Positions 51,469 through 62,731 of a DNA stretch of 64,000 bases are shown here, in pieces. The position numbers and the translations under genes are program-made. The notes under the pieces were generated by a model, which was not told the origin of the DNA, searched no databases, and was given only the letters and a program-made list of their open reading frames with translations. Within the stretch, counting starts at the first letter, position 1, and every line of letters starts with the position of its first letter. The stretch lies in NCBI GenBank assembly GCA_963721645.1, contig CAVRJK010000002.1, forward strand, positions 310,001 to 374,000. Direction: 5' to 3'. The stretch is from JALZKA01 sp963721645. GTDB lineage: Bacteria; Actinomycetota; Thermoleophilia; Solirubrobacterales; 70-9.

Positions 51469-52683
51469 GTGCCCGCGCTCGCCGATCTCGACCTTCCGTT
51501 TTTGGACTGGACGGACGAGAACCTTCGCGGCGACGAGTTTCACGAGCGGATGGAGGCCCTGGCCGCGGACAGCTGGCTGGCGGGCTCCGAGCCCGGCTGG
51601 ACCTTCGTCCTCGACCGCGAGGCGGCGAGCTTCTTCCTGCGCTCGAAGCAGGTCGTCTTCCCGTCTGCGGTCGTCGCGGCTGCCTTTGGGATCACGGAGG
51701 GCCCGCTCGCTGAAGCGATCCGCAAGAACATCATCTCCATCGAGGGTGCCGACCACGGCCGGCTTCGCAACCTGGTCAACCCGTCGTTCACGCCTCGCGC
51801 AGCCGATCGGTGGCGCGAGATCATGCGCGACCACCTCGCCGAGATCTTCAACTCGCTCGAGGGCGGGGGCGAGGTCGAGTTCGTCGATGCCGTCGCCAAG
51901 CGATACCCGTCGCAGCTAATCGCTTCGGTCGTCGGCGCCCCGGTCGAGGACGCTCCGCGCCTTCACAACTGGGCGACCTGGTTCCAGCGTCAGTTCGACC
52001 CCGCCGCGATCATCGCGAGCCGCAACGAAATCGAGTCCGCGATAGTCGAGTTCACCGCGTATGCGACTGAGCTGATCGAAGCGCGCCGCGGGGACCCTGG
52101 GGACGACCTGATCTCAACGCTCCTCAACGCCACGCACGAGGGTGATCGCCTGTCCGACGACGAGTGTCTCAACTTGATCATGAACGTCCTTGCCGGCGGG
52201 GTCGACACCACGCAGGCGCAACTCGCTCAGGGCATCCGGCTCTTTGCGCGCTACCCCGAGCAGTGGGAGCTCGTCCGTTCAGATCCCACTCTGGTCCCGC
52301 GTGCGGTGGAGGAGCTGCTTCGCTTTGAGCCGATCACACCTTTCACAGCTCGGATGACCACCGAGGAAGTCTCCTACCGCGATGTAACGGTGCCCGCCGA
52401 CACGGTGCTGATGATCTCGACCTTTGCGGCGAACCGCGACGCCGCGGCGTACGCCGAGCCGTTCTCCTTCGACGTCGCGCCCGATCGCGGGAAGTCCAAG
52501 CCGATGACGTTCGGCGCGGGAATCCACAACTGCCTGGGCGCGAGCCTTGCGCGGGCCGAGCTCCAGGAGGCGCTTTGGTTCCTGGCTCCGCGGATGCCCA
52601 ATCTGAGGCTCGCGGGCGAGCCGGTGTACGAGTCCGTCGCCGGCGTCTATGGGCTCGAAGAGCTTGCGATCAGGTTCGGTTAG
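51469..52683 (+). CDS. Cytochrome P450
   Basis: P450 of 404 residues. I-helix NVLAGGVDTTQAQL near residue 240-250 keeps the acid-Thr pair, ExxR is EELLRFEP, and the heme loop is FGAGIHNCLGASLARAEL with Cys near residue 355. GTG start at 51469. The heme signature suits soluble CYPs using ferredoxin. It is convergent with the cupin gene, overlapping it by four bases, and near another P450 on the other strand, which hints at a local oxidation cluster, though no ferredoxin gene is visible. Confidence 0.92.
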   Translation: MPALADLDLPFLDWTDENLRGDEFHERMEALAADSWLAGSEPGWTFVLDREAASFFLRSKQVVFPSAVVAAAFGITEGPLAEAIRKNIISIEGADHGRLRNLVNPSFTPRAADRWREIMRDHLAEIFNSLEGGGEVEFVDAVAKRYPSQLIASVVGAPVEDAPRLHNWATWFQRQFDPAAIIASRNEIESAIVEFTAYATELIEARRGDPGDDLISTLLNATHEGDRLSDDECLNLIMNVLAGGVDTTQAQLAQGIRLFARYPEQWELVRSDPTLVPRAVEELLRFEPITPFTARMTTEEVSYRDVTVPADTVLMISTFAANRDAAAYAEPFSFDVAPDRGKSKPMTFGAGIHNCLGASLARAELQEALWFLAPRMPNLRLAGEPVYESVAGVYGLEELAIRFG

Positions 52684-53009
52684 AGGTTCGTCTGCTGAAC
52701 CGTGGGACTCGGGTGGACGCTGACTACCCGCAGCTCGTCGTCGCCGACACACTTGAACCCGTGAACCGTCTCTGGGGGGACGACCACGACATGGCCGGCC
52801 GAAGTTTCCAGCTCCTCGTCACCGACACTGAAACGCGCGGAACCGGCCTCGACGACAAAGGCTTCGGCGTACGGGTGGCAGTGGAGGTCGGGACCCTCGC
52901 CATTCTCGTACCGGGTGACGAAGATTGATACCGGGATGTCGTCTCGGCCCTCGAACAGGGCAGCCGTTTGGCTCACCCTCAGATCCTCGATCGGCACGAC
53001 CTTTGCCAT
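52680..53009 (-). CDS. Small cupin-domain protein
   Basis: Protein of 109 residues with one cupin barrel: motif 1 GEGPDLHCHPYAEAFVVEAGSARFSVG (HxHx(n)E metal ligands) and motif 2 GHVVVVPPETVHGFKCVG, with the last His. It is a single-domain metal-binding cupin; such proteins include dioxygenases, isomerases and sensors, so no activity is assigned. It lies downstream of the P450 at 53077 on the same strand, so they may share a transcript. Confidence 0.88.
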   Translation of the reverse strand: MAKVVPIEDLRVSQTAALFEGRDDIPVSIFVTRYENGEGPDLHCHPYAEAFVVEAGSARFSVGDEELETSAGHVVVVPPETVHGFKCVGDDELRVVSVHPSPTVQQTNL

Positions 53010-53076
53010 CGCCGCGAGTCTTCCATACTGACTGGGACTTTGGCGCGGCGGATTCGAAGCGGCGGCCCTTGAGGCT

Positions 53077-54297
53077 CTAGAGCCGGACCGGCAGCGAGGT
53101 CAGCTGGCTCGAGAAGGGCGAGACTGCGGAGCGCGGCTTTCCGGCCAGCTCCATCGCGGGCCACCGCAAGAGGGTTTCCTCGAACAGGATCCGGAGCTCC
53201 AGCCTGGCGAGTGCGGTGCCGAGGCAGAAGTGCCGCCCGCCCGCACCGAAAGCCTGATGCTCCGTGGTCCGCGTGATGTCGAAGCGGTCGGGATCCTCAT
53301 AGCGATCCTCGTCGCGGTTTGACGAGGCGTACCACATGACGACCTTGTCGCCTTCCGCGATGCGCTGCCCAGCGAGCTCGGTGTCGGCGGTCGCCGTGCG
53401 GCGGAAGTGGTTGAACGCCGGGAACATCCGCAGCGATTCTTCGACCAGGCTCGGGATCATTCCCGGGTCGTCCAGAACGAGCCGGCGCTGATCGGGGTGC
53501 TCGAGGAGGGCCTGCATGCCGGAGCAGTAGGTCGCCTTCGTCGAGTCATTCCCCGCCGCCATCAAGAGGAAGAAGCCCATGACGATCTCATGCTCGGCTA
53601 GACCTTGGCCGTCGTATTCGGCGTGGACCAACACGCTCGTGAGGTCGTCTGTCGGGTTCTTGCGCCGCGCCTCGATCAGGACCTGGCAGCGCTCAAAGAT
53701 TTCCGGCAGATCCCGTTCCATGATCTCGTCGGTGCCACCGGGATTGACTTCCTCGTCGCCGGCAGCGATCACCGAGTTCATGAGCCTGGCCCAGATCGCG
53801 TCGTCCGCTTCGTCGATGCCCATGAAGCTGCCGATCACGCGGGATACGACGGGCTGCGCCACCGACTCGACGAGGTTGGTCTCGGCAACGCCTTCGAGCC
53901 GGTCAAGTACCCGGCGGGTGATCTCCCTGATCTCACCCTCGTGTTCGGCGATCCGCTTCGGAGTGAAGCCGCGCTGGAAGAGGGCTTTCAGGCGATCGTG
54001 CTTGGGCGGGTCCATCGCGATGAACATCCCTCGCTGGATTTCGAGCGGCATGATCGAGTGGGTGAGCGCGGTGATGCCGCCGCGCTCGGACGAGTAGGTC
54101 TTCCAGTCCTTGGAGACGGTGTGGACGTCCTCGGCTTTGGTGACCGACCAGTAGCCGGCTTCCTCTGGCCACTCGGTGATCTTGTCCGTCCAATGGACCG
54201 GGCACTCGGCGCGGAGACGCTTGAAGAGCTCGTGCGGCGGGCCGTCCTCCCAGCTCCCTTCTGAGACCCGCACCTCGTGGATTGGGCAGGAGAGCAT
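53077..54297 (-). CDS. Cytochrome P450 with Ser in place of the catalytic Thr
   Basis: P450 of about 406 residues, related to lipid- or steroid-active actinobacterial CYPs. Helix I is LMAAGNDSTKATYCSGM, with Asp-Ser-Thr where most have Asp/Glu-Thr-Thr, so the usual oxygen-activating Thr position is Ser. ExxR is EESLRMFP, and the heme loop FGAGGRHFCLG has Cys near 358. ATG 54297 is chosen because GAGGGGG lies about nine bases upstream; the frame is open to 54525 but without P450 features. It is upstream of the cupin gene on the same strand. Confidence 0.9.
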   Translation of the reverse strand: MLSCPIHEVRVSEGSWEDGPPHELFKRLRAECPVHWTDKITEWPEEAGYWSVTKAEDVHTVSKDWKTYSSERGGITALTHSIMPLEIQRGMFIAMDPPKHDRLKALFQRGFTPKRIAEHEGEIREITRRVLDRLEGVAETNLVESVAQPVVSRVIGSFMGIDEADDAIWARLMNSVIAAGDEEVNPGGTDEIMERDLPEIFERCQVLIEARRKNPTDDLTSVLVHAEYDGQGLAEHEIVMGFFLLMAAGNDSTKATYCSGMQALLEHPDQRRLVLDDPGMIPSLVEESLRMFPAFNHFRRTATADTELAGQRIAEGDKVVMWYASSNRDEDRYEDPDRFDITRTTEHQAFGAGGRHFCLGTALARLELRILFEETLLRWPAMELAGKPRSAVSPFSSQLTSLPVRL

Positions 54298-54379
54298 CGG
54301 ATCCGCCCCCTCGGTTTCCGCTTGCTTGAGACCTCTGGCTTCCACGGAGCGGAATCCTCTCAGTTTTTCTTGTGACCCG

Positions 54380-55213
54380 TCAGCGGCAGTAGGCGATTGC
54401 GCGGAAGTCCATCTTGGAGCCCTGGTTTCCGATCGCGATCGCCTCGACGCCCTCGCCCTTTCCGTAAAGGGCGACCGGCATAGCGATCCCATCGAAGAAG
54501 TCGTAGGTGCCGGTGACCCCGCCAAACACGAGATCCTTGTTGTCCGGGCAGTTCGCCTTCGCCTTGGTCGGCTTGCCCTTCTTCAGCTCGACGGCGTGGC
54601 CTTCGTACTGCCCCGCCGGCTTCCCCTTCCCGCATACCGCGTAGGCGGTGAGGTTCAGGCCGTCGCCCGATACGTTCGTGATCTCGGCTTGGTACGACTG
54701 TCCGGAGCCACGCCCCAGGAAGTCGAGTGTGATGTGCGGGCCTTGCGTGTTGACGAAGTCGACCTCGAACCCGCCTCCGATCACGACCTTGCCTTCGGGG
54801 CACTCCGCCGCCACGCCGTCGGAGTCCTCGTCGGCAACGTTCGTCGAGCTTTTCACGACGGCAGGCCTCTTGCCTTCGAAGCAATACGCGTAAGAGGTCA
54901 CCTTGGAGTTGAAGTCCCCGGGGGGCGAGCCGTTGTCGGCGTCGACGACGAACCGGTCGACGTCTTCGCCCTCCGGAACCAGACCGACGGTGTAGACACG
55001 TCCTTCGTTTGACTGAAGATGGCTGTCCACGGTCCCCTGGAAACCGCCCCACGCCGCATGAGTCTTCCCCGGGCACTTCGCGACGACTGATTTCTGCTCG
55101 TTGAACGCGATCGCCACCGTCTTTTTGGATTCCTTGAGTCCGGCCGCGAGCGCAACGGACACTCCGATGGCAACGGTCAACGCAGCGCTTCCAGCGATGC
55201 TCCAAGCCTTCAT
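54380..55213 (-). CDS. Exported protein with three Cys-paired repeats
   Basis: Protein of 277 residues with a signal peptide (AWSIAGSAALTVAIGVSVALAAG). The mature chain holds three units of about 75 residues, each starting near a Cys-Pro with a glycine-rich turn (AKCPGKTHAAWGGF, AECPEGKVVIGGGF, ANCPDNKDLVFGGV) and ending at a Tyr/Ala-Cys (YAYCFEG, YAVCGKG, IAYCR). Each unit probably has one disulfide. No family known to me. GGAGGGG precedes ATG 55213 by six bases. It stands alone between two minus-strand genes. Confidence 0.75.
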   Translation of the reverse strand: MKAWSIAGSAALTVAIGVSVALAAGLKESKKTVAIAFNEQKSVVAKCPGKTHAAWGGFQGTVDSHLQSNEGRVYTVGLVPEGEDVDRFVVDADNGSPPGDFNSKVTSYAYCFEGKRPAVVKSSTNVADEDSDGVAAECPEGKVVIGGGFEVDFVNTQGPHITLDFLGRGSGQSYQAEITNVSGDGLNLTAYAVCGKGKPAGQYEGHAVELKKGKPTKAKANCPDNKDLVFGGVTGTYDFFDGIAMPVALYGKGEGVEAIAIGNQGSKMDFRAIAYCR

Positions 55214-55355
55214 GGGTTCCCCTCCGTAGGTTCGGTCTATCCCATTCTGTCCGTTGTTTGCCGCCATGTCAAGAAGGCGGTGCCGATGTCGAAGTCACGG
55301 CCTGAACCCGTGTCCATCAGCGACCGGAGGCGGCGGCCGCGTCCGTGTCCATCGC

Positions 55356-58073
55356 CTACTGCGGCTGGTGGACTTCGGCCGCATAGCCGCCGATCAGGGA
55401 GTCGGCTATCGAGCTGCCTGCGCCGCCGCCACCGTCCGTCACCGAGTCGACGACGTCGCGCTTCTCGGCCAGGAGGGTCGCGATCCGTTCATCGATCGTT
55501 TCGTTTGCGAGCAGGTACCAGGCGGTGACACTTTCTGCCTGCCCAATGCGGTGAACGCGGTCTTCGGCCTGGTCGTGCTTGGCCGGCGTCCAGTCGAGCT
55601 CGAGGAAGGCGACGTTGGCTGCGGCAGTCAGCGTAAATCCGTGCGAGGCGACCTGGAGCGAGCAGACACAGAGTGGGGGGCCTTCCTCGTCCTGGAAGCG
55701 TCGGACGTTCGTCTCGCGCTCCTCCATCGAGTCGGCGCCGATGATGCGCGCGCAATCCGGGAAGCGGTCGATCACGGCCGCCTGGATCTCCCGGTGGTGA
55801 GCGAAGACAACAAGCCGCTCGCCCGACTCCGAGAAGTCCTCGATCCATGACAACGCCGACTCGAGCTTGCCGCGTGCCGCAAGCCGGCGAAGGGCCGACA
55901 TCTTCACAAGCGCCTCGGCTCGGGCGTCCGGCGCGAGGTGGCCTTCGTCGCTTGCCCCGGCCTGCTCGGAGAGCCAGCGGATGAAGTCCCGCTCGGCGCG
56001 CTTGTACTCGGCGGTATTCGTGGTCGGGACGGGCACCACGGCCCGCCGTTTTGCCGGCAGCTGAGTCAAGACATCAGCCTTTCGCCGCCTCAAAAAACAC
56101 GAGCTCCGAAGGCGCGAGTGGAGCTTTCGGCGCGAGCCCGGGGTCGCGTAGCCCCGCCTGAAGCTCGCCATCGTTCCGTACTCACCGAGGCGGTCGAGGG
56201 CGCGAAGCTGCGGTGCGAGCTCGGCAGGCCGGTTCACGACCGGAGTCCCGGTGAGCGCGAGCCGGAGCGCGTCGGGCCCAAGGCTCTCGGACAGCTCGAG
56301 CACGGCTTTGGTGCGGACTGCGGACGGGTTCTTCACATAGTGCGACTCGTCGAGAATCAATGCCCTGGGCGAGATCGCGCTCAGGGCATCGAGATGGGCA
56401 GCCGCGATCTCGTAGTTCAAGACGACGATGTCGGCGCCATCGAGCTCCTGACTCGTGCGCCCGGCCAAGGCCCGCGCCTCGCGGCCGGGGAGCCAGGTCT
56501 TGATCTCGCGGAGCCAGTTCAGCTTGAGCGACGCCGGACACACGACCACCGCCGGATAGGCGAGGTCCGCCTGCACCGTGGCGAGCGCCTGGATCGTCTT
56601 GCCAAGGCCTTGCTCGTCGGCGAGGAAGACCCGGCGCCGCTCGAGCGCGTAGACGACACCCGCGCGCTGGAACGGCATGAGCTCGCCCCCGAGCCCCTCG
56701 ATCTCGATCTCGGCGTCGTGAGCCTGTGACATGGCGAGCAGGCGTTGAGCGTCGCCGTCCTCCACCACGACCCCTTCGATGAGGGCCTTGGCGGCGAGGG
56801 TCAACGAGACACGGTGCTTGCGAATGAATCGGGCAAGCACGTCGGGTGGCCATGCCGACGCCGGAAGGTCGCCTCCCCGGCGTCCCGCCTTTCGCAGGAG
56901 CGCGCTCTCCTGCGCCAGGAAGTCGGTTTCGACCCGCTCGTCCCAGATCGGTTCGATCACGTATCTGGGACCGTCGACTTCCTGGATGACGTCCAACTCC
57001 GCCGGTGGAAGGATGGTCGCTTCGGGATTCTCCGCGAGCCAGCCGGCCGCGTTCTCGGCGGCTGACGAAAAGGACACCTCGGACTCGCGTCGCGTCGAGT
57101 GTTCGAGCGCGCGGAGGTTGGCGGGTTCGAGTGGCGCCAGGATGCGGCGGGCATGGTGGACGACGGCCGTGAGCGATTCTGCGAGGGAGGCTGGCGGCTC
57201 GCCCCACGTGGTGCCGATGACCAGGCGTGGCGCCTTTCCCAGCGTGTCCACCTCCACATGGGCGATCCACCGGGGCGCCTCGCGCAGCCACGCTTGCGCG
57301 GCGTCGTCAAGCGTGAGTTCCGTCGCCGAGTCCAAGAGCTCGCGAACCGCCCGGGCAGCCTGCGGACTCGGCGGAAGGATCCAGCGGCCGCTTCCGCGGC
57401 CGAGAGCTCGCACCCCGGGAATAGCTGCGATGCTCGAAGCCATCGACCCGTCCGCGTCAGCGCTCAAGAGTACGTCGGCGCCGGCGGACGGGATCGAGAT
57501 GTGGTGTGCGGGTGCCACGGGGTCTGAAGGTGGGAGAGCCACCCGCGACCCGGGCCCCTCGAGTGCGTCGCGTAGAGCCAGTTCGCACGCCGGGCTCAAC
57601 CTCAGCCGGTTGGCCGCGACGATGCTCGACACCGTGCTTGCCGTCCAGGGTGTCAACGGGACCTCCAGACGGCCGACGTCGGCAATCTCCCGGGTGCCCG
57701 GCACCGCTTTGAGCTCTATGGCCCACAGGTAGGGCCAGTCGTCGAGGAGGCTCAGCTTGGGGTCCGACGGCACGCCGACCATCTCGATCACCGGATCGTC
57801 CCCTCTTTCTGCCGCGAGTTGGGCCAGCGCCGACCGTGACGTGTCGGTGAGGTCCAGTCCAAAGGAGTCGGCGATCAGCTCGAGCGTCGCGGCGCGATCG
57901 GGGCCGATGCGGATAGCCCAGGCGAAGCCCGCGAACGGCACGCCGGGCACGGATCGGAGGGCCTCCGCCAAGCGGGGCTCGGGCGCGACGCGCAGGAGCG
58001 CGACGCCGTCGGCTACGACGAGCTCGTTCGTCTCAGGCGAGTCGGCAACGCTGGGGGAATCTGACGCGGACAA
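55356..58073 (-). CDS. SNF2-family ATPase/helicase with long N-terminal region
   Basis: Protein of 905 residues. The C-terminal part (from about 460) is a SNF2 motor: Walker A DEQGLGKTIQALA near 485, PAVVVCPASLKLNWLREI, Walker B as ILDESHYVKN near 574 (DESH form), LTGTPVVN, and motifs V/VI in SLQVASHGFTLTAAANVAFLELDWTPAKHDQAEDRVHRIGQ. Overall similar to the SMARCAL1/HARP annealing-helicase type. The N-terminal half shows two similar units (about 18-80 and 205-275) with PGV...W and a following helix, possible HARP-like repeats. The start is TTG 58073 with weak ribosome-binding signals, so the N-terminus is uncertain. It follows lon by 57 bases on the same strand. Confidence 0.85.
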   Translation of the reverse strand: MSASDSPSVADSPETNELVVADGVALLRVAPEPRLAEALRSVPGVPFAGFAWAIRIGPDRAATLELIADSFGLDLTDTSRSALAQLAAERGDDPVIEMVGVPSDPKLSLLDDWPYLWAIELKAVPGTREIADVGRLEVPLTPWTASTVSSIVAANRLRLSPACELALRDALEGPGSRVALPPSDPVAPAHHISIPSAGADVLLSADADGSMASSIAAIPGVRALGRGSGRWILPPSPQAARAVRELLDSATELTLDDAAQAWLREAPRWIAHVEVDTLGKAPRLVIGTTWGEPPASLAESLTAVVHHARRILAPLEPANLRALEHSTRRESEVSFSSAAENAAGWLAENPEATILPPAELDVIQEVDGPRYVIEPIWDERVETDFLAQESALLRKAGRRGGDLPASAWPPDVLARFIRKHRVSLTLAAKALIEGVVVEDGDAQRLLAMSQAHDAEIEIEGLGGELMPFQRAGVVYALERRRVFLADEQGLGKTIQALATVQADLAYPAVVVCPASLKLNWLREIKTWLPGREARALAGRTSQELDGADIVVLNYEIAAAHLDALSAISPRALILDESHYVKNPSAVRTKAVLELSESLGPDALRLALTGTPVVNRPAELAPQLRALDRLGEYGTMASFRRGYATPGSRRKLHSRLRSSCFLRRRKADVLTQLPAKRRAVVPVPTTNTAEYKRAERDFIRWLSEQAGASDEGHLAPDARAEALVKMSALRRLAARGKLESALSWIEDFSESGERLVVFAHHREIQAAVIDRFPDCARIIGADSMEERETNVRRFQDEEGPPLCVCSLQVASHGFTLTAAANVAFLELDWTPAKHDQAEDRVHRIGQAESVTAWYLLANETIDERIATLLAEKRDVVDSVTDGGGGAGSSIADSLIGGYAAEVHQPQ

Positions 58074-58130
58074 GCCACGGAAGATCGCGTTCGCGCCGGA
58101 CGCCCCCCGCGATCCGCATGACGCCTCGGG

Positions 58131-60452
<2,322 letters not shown>

Positions 60453-60465
60453 GGTCGAGCGCTCC

Positions 60466-60511
60466 AATCGTTATGAACACCAACGATTATAGAACGTCAT
60501 GATTTGTCGTT
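60466..60511. promoter_or_regulatory. MarR-type operator half-sites over the lon promoter
   Basis: AATCGTT (60466-60472) and AACGATT (60482-60488) form a 7-bp inverted repeat with a 9-base gap, and another TCGTT lies at 60507-60511. On the minus strand TATAAT (60486-60491) is a perfect -10 for lon and overlaps the second half-site. The marR gene is divergent. The regulator-site pairing is inferred. Confidence 0.55.
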
Positions 60512-60524
60512 AGACTCATATGTC

Positions 60525-60998
60525 ATGAGCGCGACTGACACCACGCGGCAGGGTTCGGCAGCCGAATCAGGCTGCGGTCTCCTTTTCGCCAGGATCGCGC
60601 GGATGTCCGGCCAAGGGCTCGGACACTCGCTGGATGCCTTGAAGATGACCGGGCACGAGTTCGCGATTCTCCACCGTCTCGAGCAGGGTGGCTCGGCACA
60701 CGGACGCGAGATCAGCCGGGCTCTGCGACTTCACCCGTCCAATCTCGTCGCGCTGCTCGACCAGCTCGAGCTTGACGGACTGATCATTCGCGCGCGTGAT
60801 CCGCGAGACCGCCGGCGCCAGCTGATCAAGCTGACTTCAGCCGGGACCAAGCGGCTCCGCCACGCCGAGGCCGCGGTTGCCGAGGCTGAACGCGAGCTTC
60901 TTGCGCCGCTCTCGGCTGACGAGCGTCAACAGCTTCACCTGTATCTGGAACGCATCGCCGAGCACGGCTGCCGCCAGAGCGGCGATTGGTGTTCCTAG
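60525..60998 (+). CDS. MarR-family regulator
   Basis: Winged-helix regulator of about 157 residues. HEFAILHRLEQGGSAHGREISRALRLHPSNLVALLDQLELDGLIIRARDPRDRRRQLIKLTSAG is the MarR DNA-binding core, with DPRDRRRQLIKLT as the wing. ATG 60525 follows the operator region. The gene is divergent from lon and convergent with the DHA2 MFS gene, overlapping it by four bases. MarR with an efflux pump is a familiar pairing; control of lon is also possible from the half-sites. Confidence 0.9.
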   Translation: MSATDTTRQGSAAESGCGLLFARIARMSGQGLGHSLDALKMTGHEFAILHRLEQGGSAHGREISRALRLHPSNLVALLDQLELDGLIIRARDPRDRRRQLIKLTSAGTKRLRHAEAAVAEAERELLAPLSADERQQLHLYLERIAEHGCRQSGDWCS

Positions 60999-62545
60999 GC
61001 GGATCGACCTGTCGCTTGGGATGGCAGTTCCACCGAAGCCTCTTCACGGAGGCGTCGGCCGGGCCGCAGTGGAGTGCCTGCGACGGCGCAGTTGGGATCG
61101 GTTGCGGCGCGGTCGCATGAGTGGTCGGCGTCGTCTTCTCGCTCAAGCACCTCGGAGTCGATGGTGAAGAACGCCATCAGGCCGCCGGCCAAAGACAGGC
61201 CGGCGGTCACGACCATCGCGATCTTGAACCCGTCGGCCATCGCGTCGGGGTCGTAGAAGGCGTCGCCGGACAGACCGGCAATCAGTGGCAACACGGCTAC
61301 CGCGATCAGGCCTGCGACGCGAGCGACGGCGTTGTTGATTCCTGATGCGACGCCCGCATGACGGTTGTCGGCGGCGGCGAGCACCGTGGCAGTAACCGGA
61401 GCCACGACGAGGGCAAGGCCCGCCCCGTAGACCATCACGGCGGGAAAGACGGTGGACAAGTAGGTGTCGCCGGGGTCGATCCGCAGCATCAGCAGCATCC
61501 CGGCTGCGATCCCGATCGGGCCGATCGTCAGAGGCAGTCTTGGGCCGATCCTGGTCGCGAGCGCACCGGCGCGCGACGAGAAGAAGAGGAGGATCACCGT
61601 CACCGGGAGCGCAGCCGATCCTGCCGCAATCGCCGAGTACCCCATTGTGATCTGAAGGAACGCGACAAGCAAGAAGAAGACTCCGCTCAGAGCCGCGTAG
61701 ACGCAGAAGGTGACCAGGTTGGCCGCCGTGAACTGCCTTGACGAGAAGATCGAGAGCGGCATCATCGGGTTGGCGCTGCGGCTCTCGGTGACCACGAACG
61801 CGGCAAGGAGCGCGGCGCCGCAAAGAGCAGGCACTGCGATGGTCGCGGCGGGTCTCCCCTCGGACGCGCTGATGAGCGCAAACGTCGACATCGCCAGACC
61901 CGCGGCAGCCAGGACAGCGCCAGGAATGTCGAGCCGCCCTGTGGCGGTGGGGTCTCGCGTCTCAGGAACATGGCGGTTGGACATGAAGACGACGAACGCG
62001 CCGAGCGGGAGATTGATCAGGAAGATCCACCGCCACGAAACAGCGTCCACGAGGTAGCCGCCGAGGAGCGGCCCGAGCGCAGCCGCGATCCCGCCGAGGC
62101 CGGACCAGGCGCCGATCGCACGTGCCCGGTCATCGGGGTGAAAGGTCGCCTCGATAATCGCGAGGCTGCCGGGCGTGAGGAGCGCGCCGCCTACGCCCTG
62201 AAGGACGCGCGCGGCGATCAGGAACTCCGACGAGGGCGCGAGCGCGCAAAGCGCCGACGCCAGCGTGAACCAGACGATCCCGACGTTGAAGATGAGCCGC
62301 CGGCCAATCCGGTCGCCCAGCGAGCCGCCCAGGAGGATGAAGGCCGAGAGCGTCAGCAGGTAGCCGTTGAGTATCCACTGGAGGTCGCCGGTGGTCGCCC
62401 CGAGGTCGCGGCCGATCTCTGGAATCGCGACGTTGACCACGGTTGCCTCCAGGAAGGCGATCCCCGACCCCAGGACGGTGATCGCCAGCACCCAGCGTCC
62501 CTTCGGCGTGCCGAACCGCACCAGTTCACTGCTCGCAGCCTCCAC
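60995..62545 (-). CDS. DHA2-family MFS drug/proton antiporter (EmrB/QacA type)
   Basis: Fourteen-helix transporter of 516 residues. GIAFLEATVVNVAIPEIGRDL is the DHA2 start (motif D1), GSLGDRIGRRLIFNVG the loop 2-3 motif A, and LGGIAAALGPLLGGYLVDAVSWRWIFLINLP motif C. The C-terminus has a hydrophilic tail (EREDDADHSCDRAATDPNC). Unlike the gene at 12585, it has no fused domain. It is likely an efflux pump controlled by the overlapping marR gene. Its upstream region is the repeat-rich gap 62546-62807. Confidence 0.92.
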   Translation of the reverse strand: MEAASSELVRFGTPKGRWVLAITVLGSGIAFLEATVVNVAIPEIGRDLGATTGDLQWILNGYLLTLSAFILLGGSLGDRIGRRLIFNVGIVWFTLASALCALAPSSEFLIAARVLQGVGGALLTPGSLAIIEATFHPDDRARAIGAWSGLGGIAAALGPLLGGYLVDAVSWRWIFLINLPLGAFVVFMSNRHVPETRDPTATGRLDIPGAVLAAAGLAMSTFALISASEGRPAATIAVPALCGAALLAAFVVTESRSANPMMPLSIFSSRQFTAANLVTFCVYAALSGVFFLLVAFLQITMGYSAIAAGSAALPVTVILLFFSSRAGALATRIGPRLPLTIGPIGIAAGMLLMLRIDPGDTYLSTVFPAVMVYGAGLALVVAPVTATVLAAADNRHAGVASGINNAVARVAGLIAVAVLPLIAGLSGDAFYDPDAMADGFKIAMVVTAGLSLAGGLMAFFTIDSEVLEREDDADHSCDRAATDPNCAVAGTPLRPGRRLREEASVELPSQATGRSA

Positions 62546-62562
62546 GCTTCAGATAGTAAAGC

Positions 62563-62706
62563 GAGGGGCCAGACCCCGGGTCAGACCCCGGCCGGGGGGC
62601 GACCGGCCGGAATCCCGCGCTGCGCGCGCGATTAGACGCCCAGGCCGCGGACCGAGGGGCCAGACCCGGGGCCAGACCCCTACGCGGTGGACGAGGGGCC
62701 AGACCC
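62563..62706. repeat. Cluster of GAGGGGCCAGACCCC-type repeats
   Basis: Five variants lie in 144 bases: 62563-62577, 62578-62589 (GGGTCAGACCCC), 62654-62667, 62668-62680 and 62693-62706. Two are followed by TACGCG words (62681 and 62708). The core resembles the inverted repeat at 425 and 58793. The 262-bp gap holds no gene I can support. Confidence 0.8.
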
Positions 62707-62731
62707 TTACGCGATGCTCATATTTGCCCCC

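Noticed and set aside
54360..55205. Second minus-strand frame overlapping the exported triple-repeat protein
   Set aside because: Arg-rich without repeats or signal peptide; the other frame has a signal peptide, a good ribosome-binding site and three repeats.
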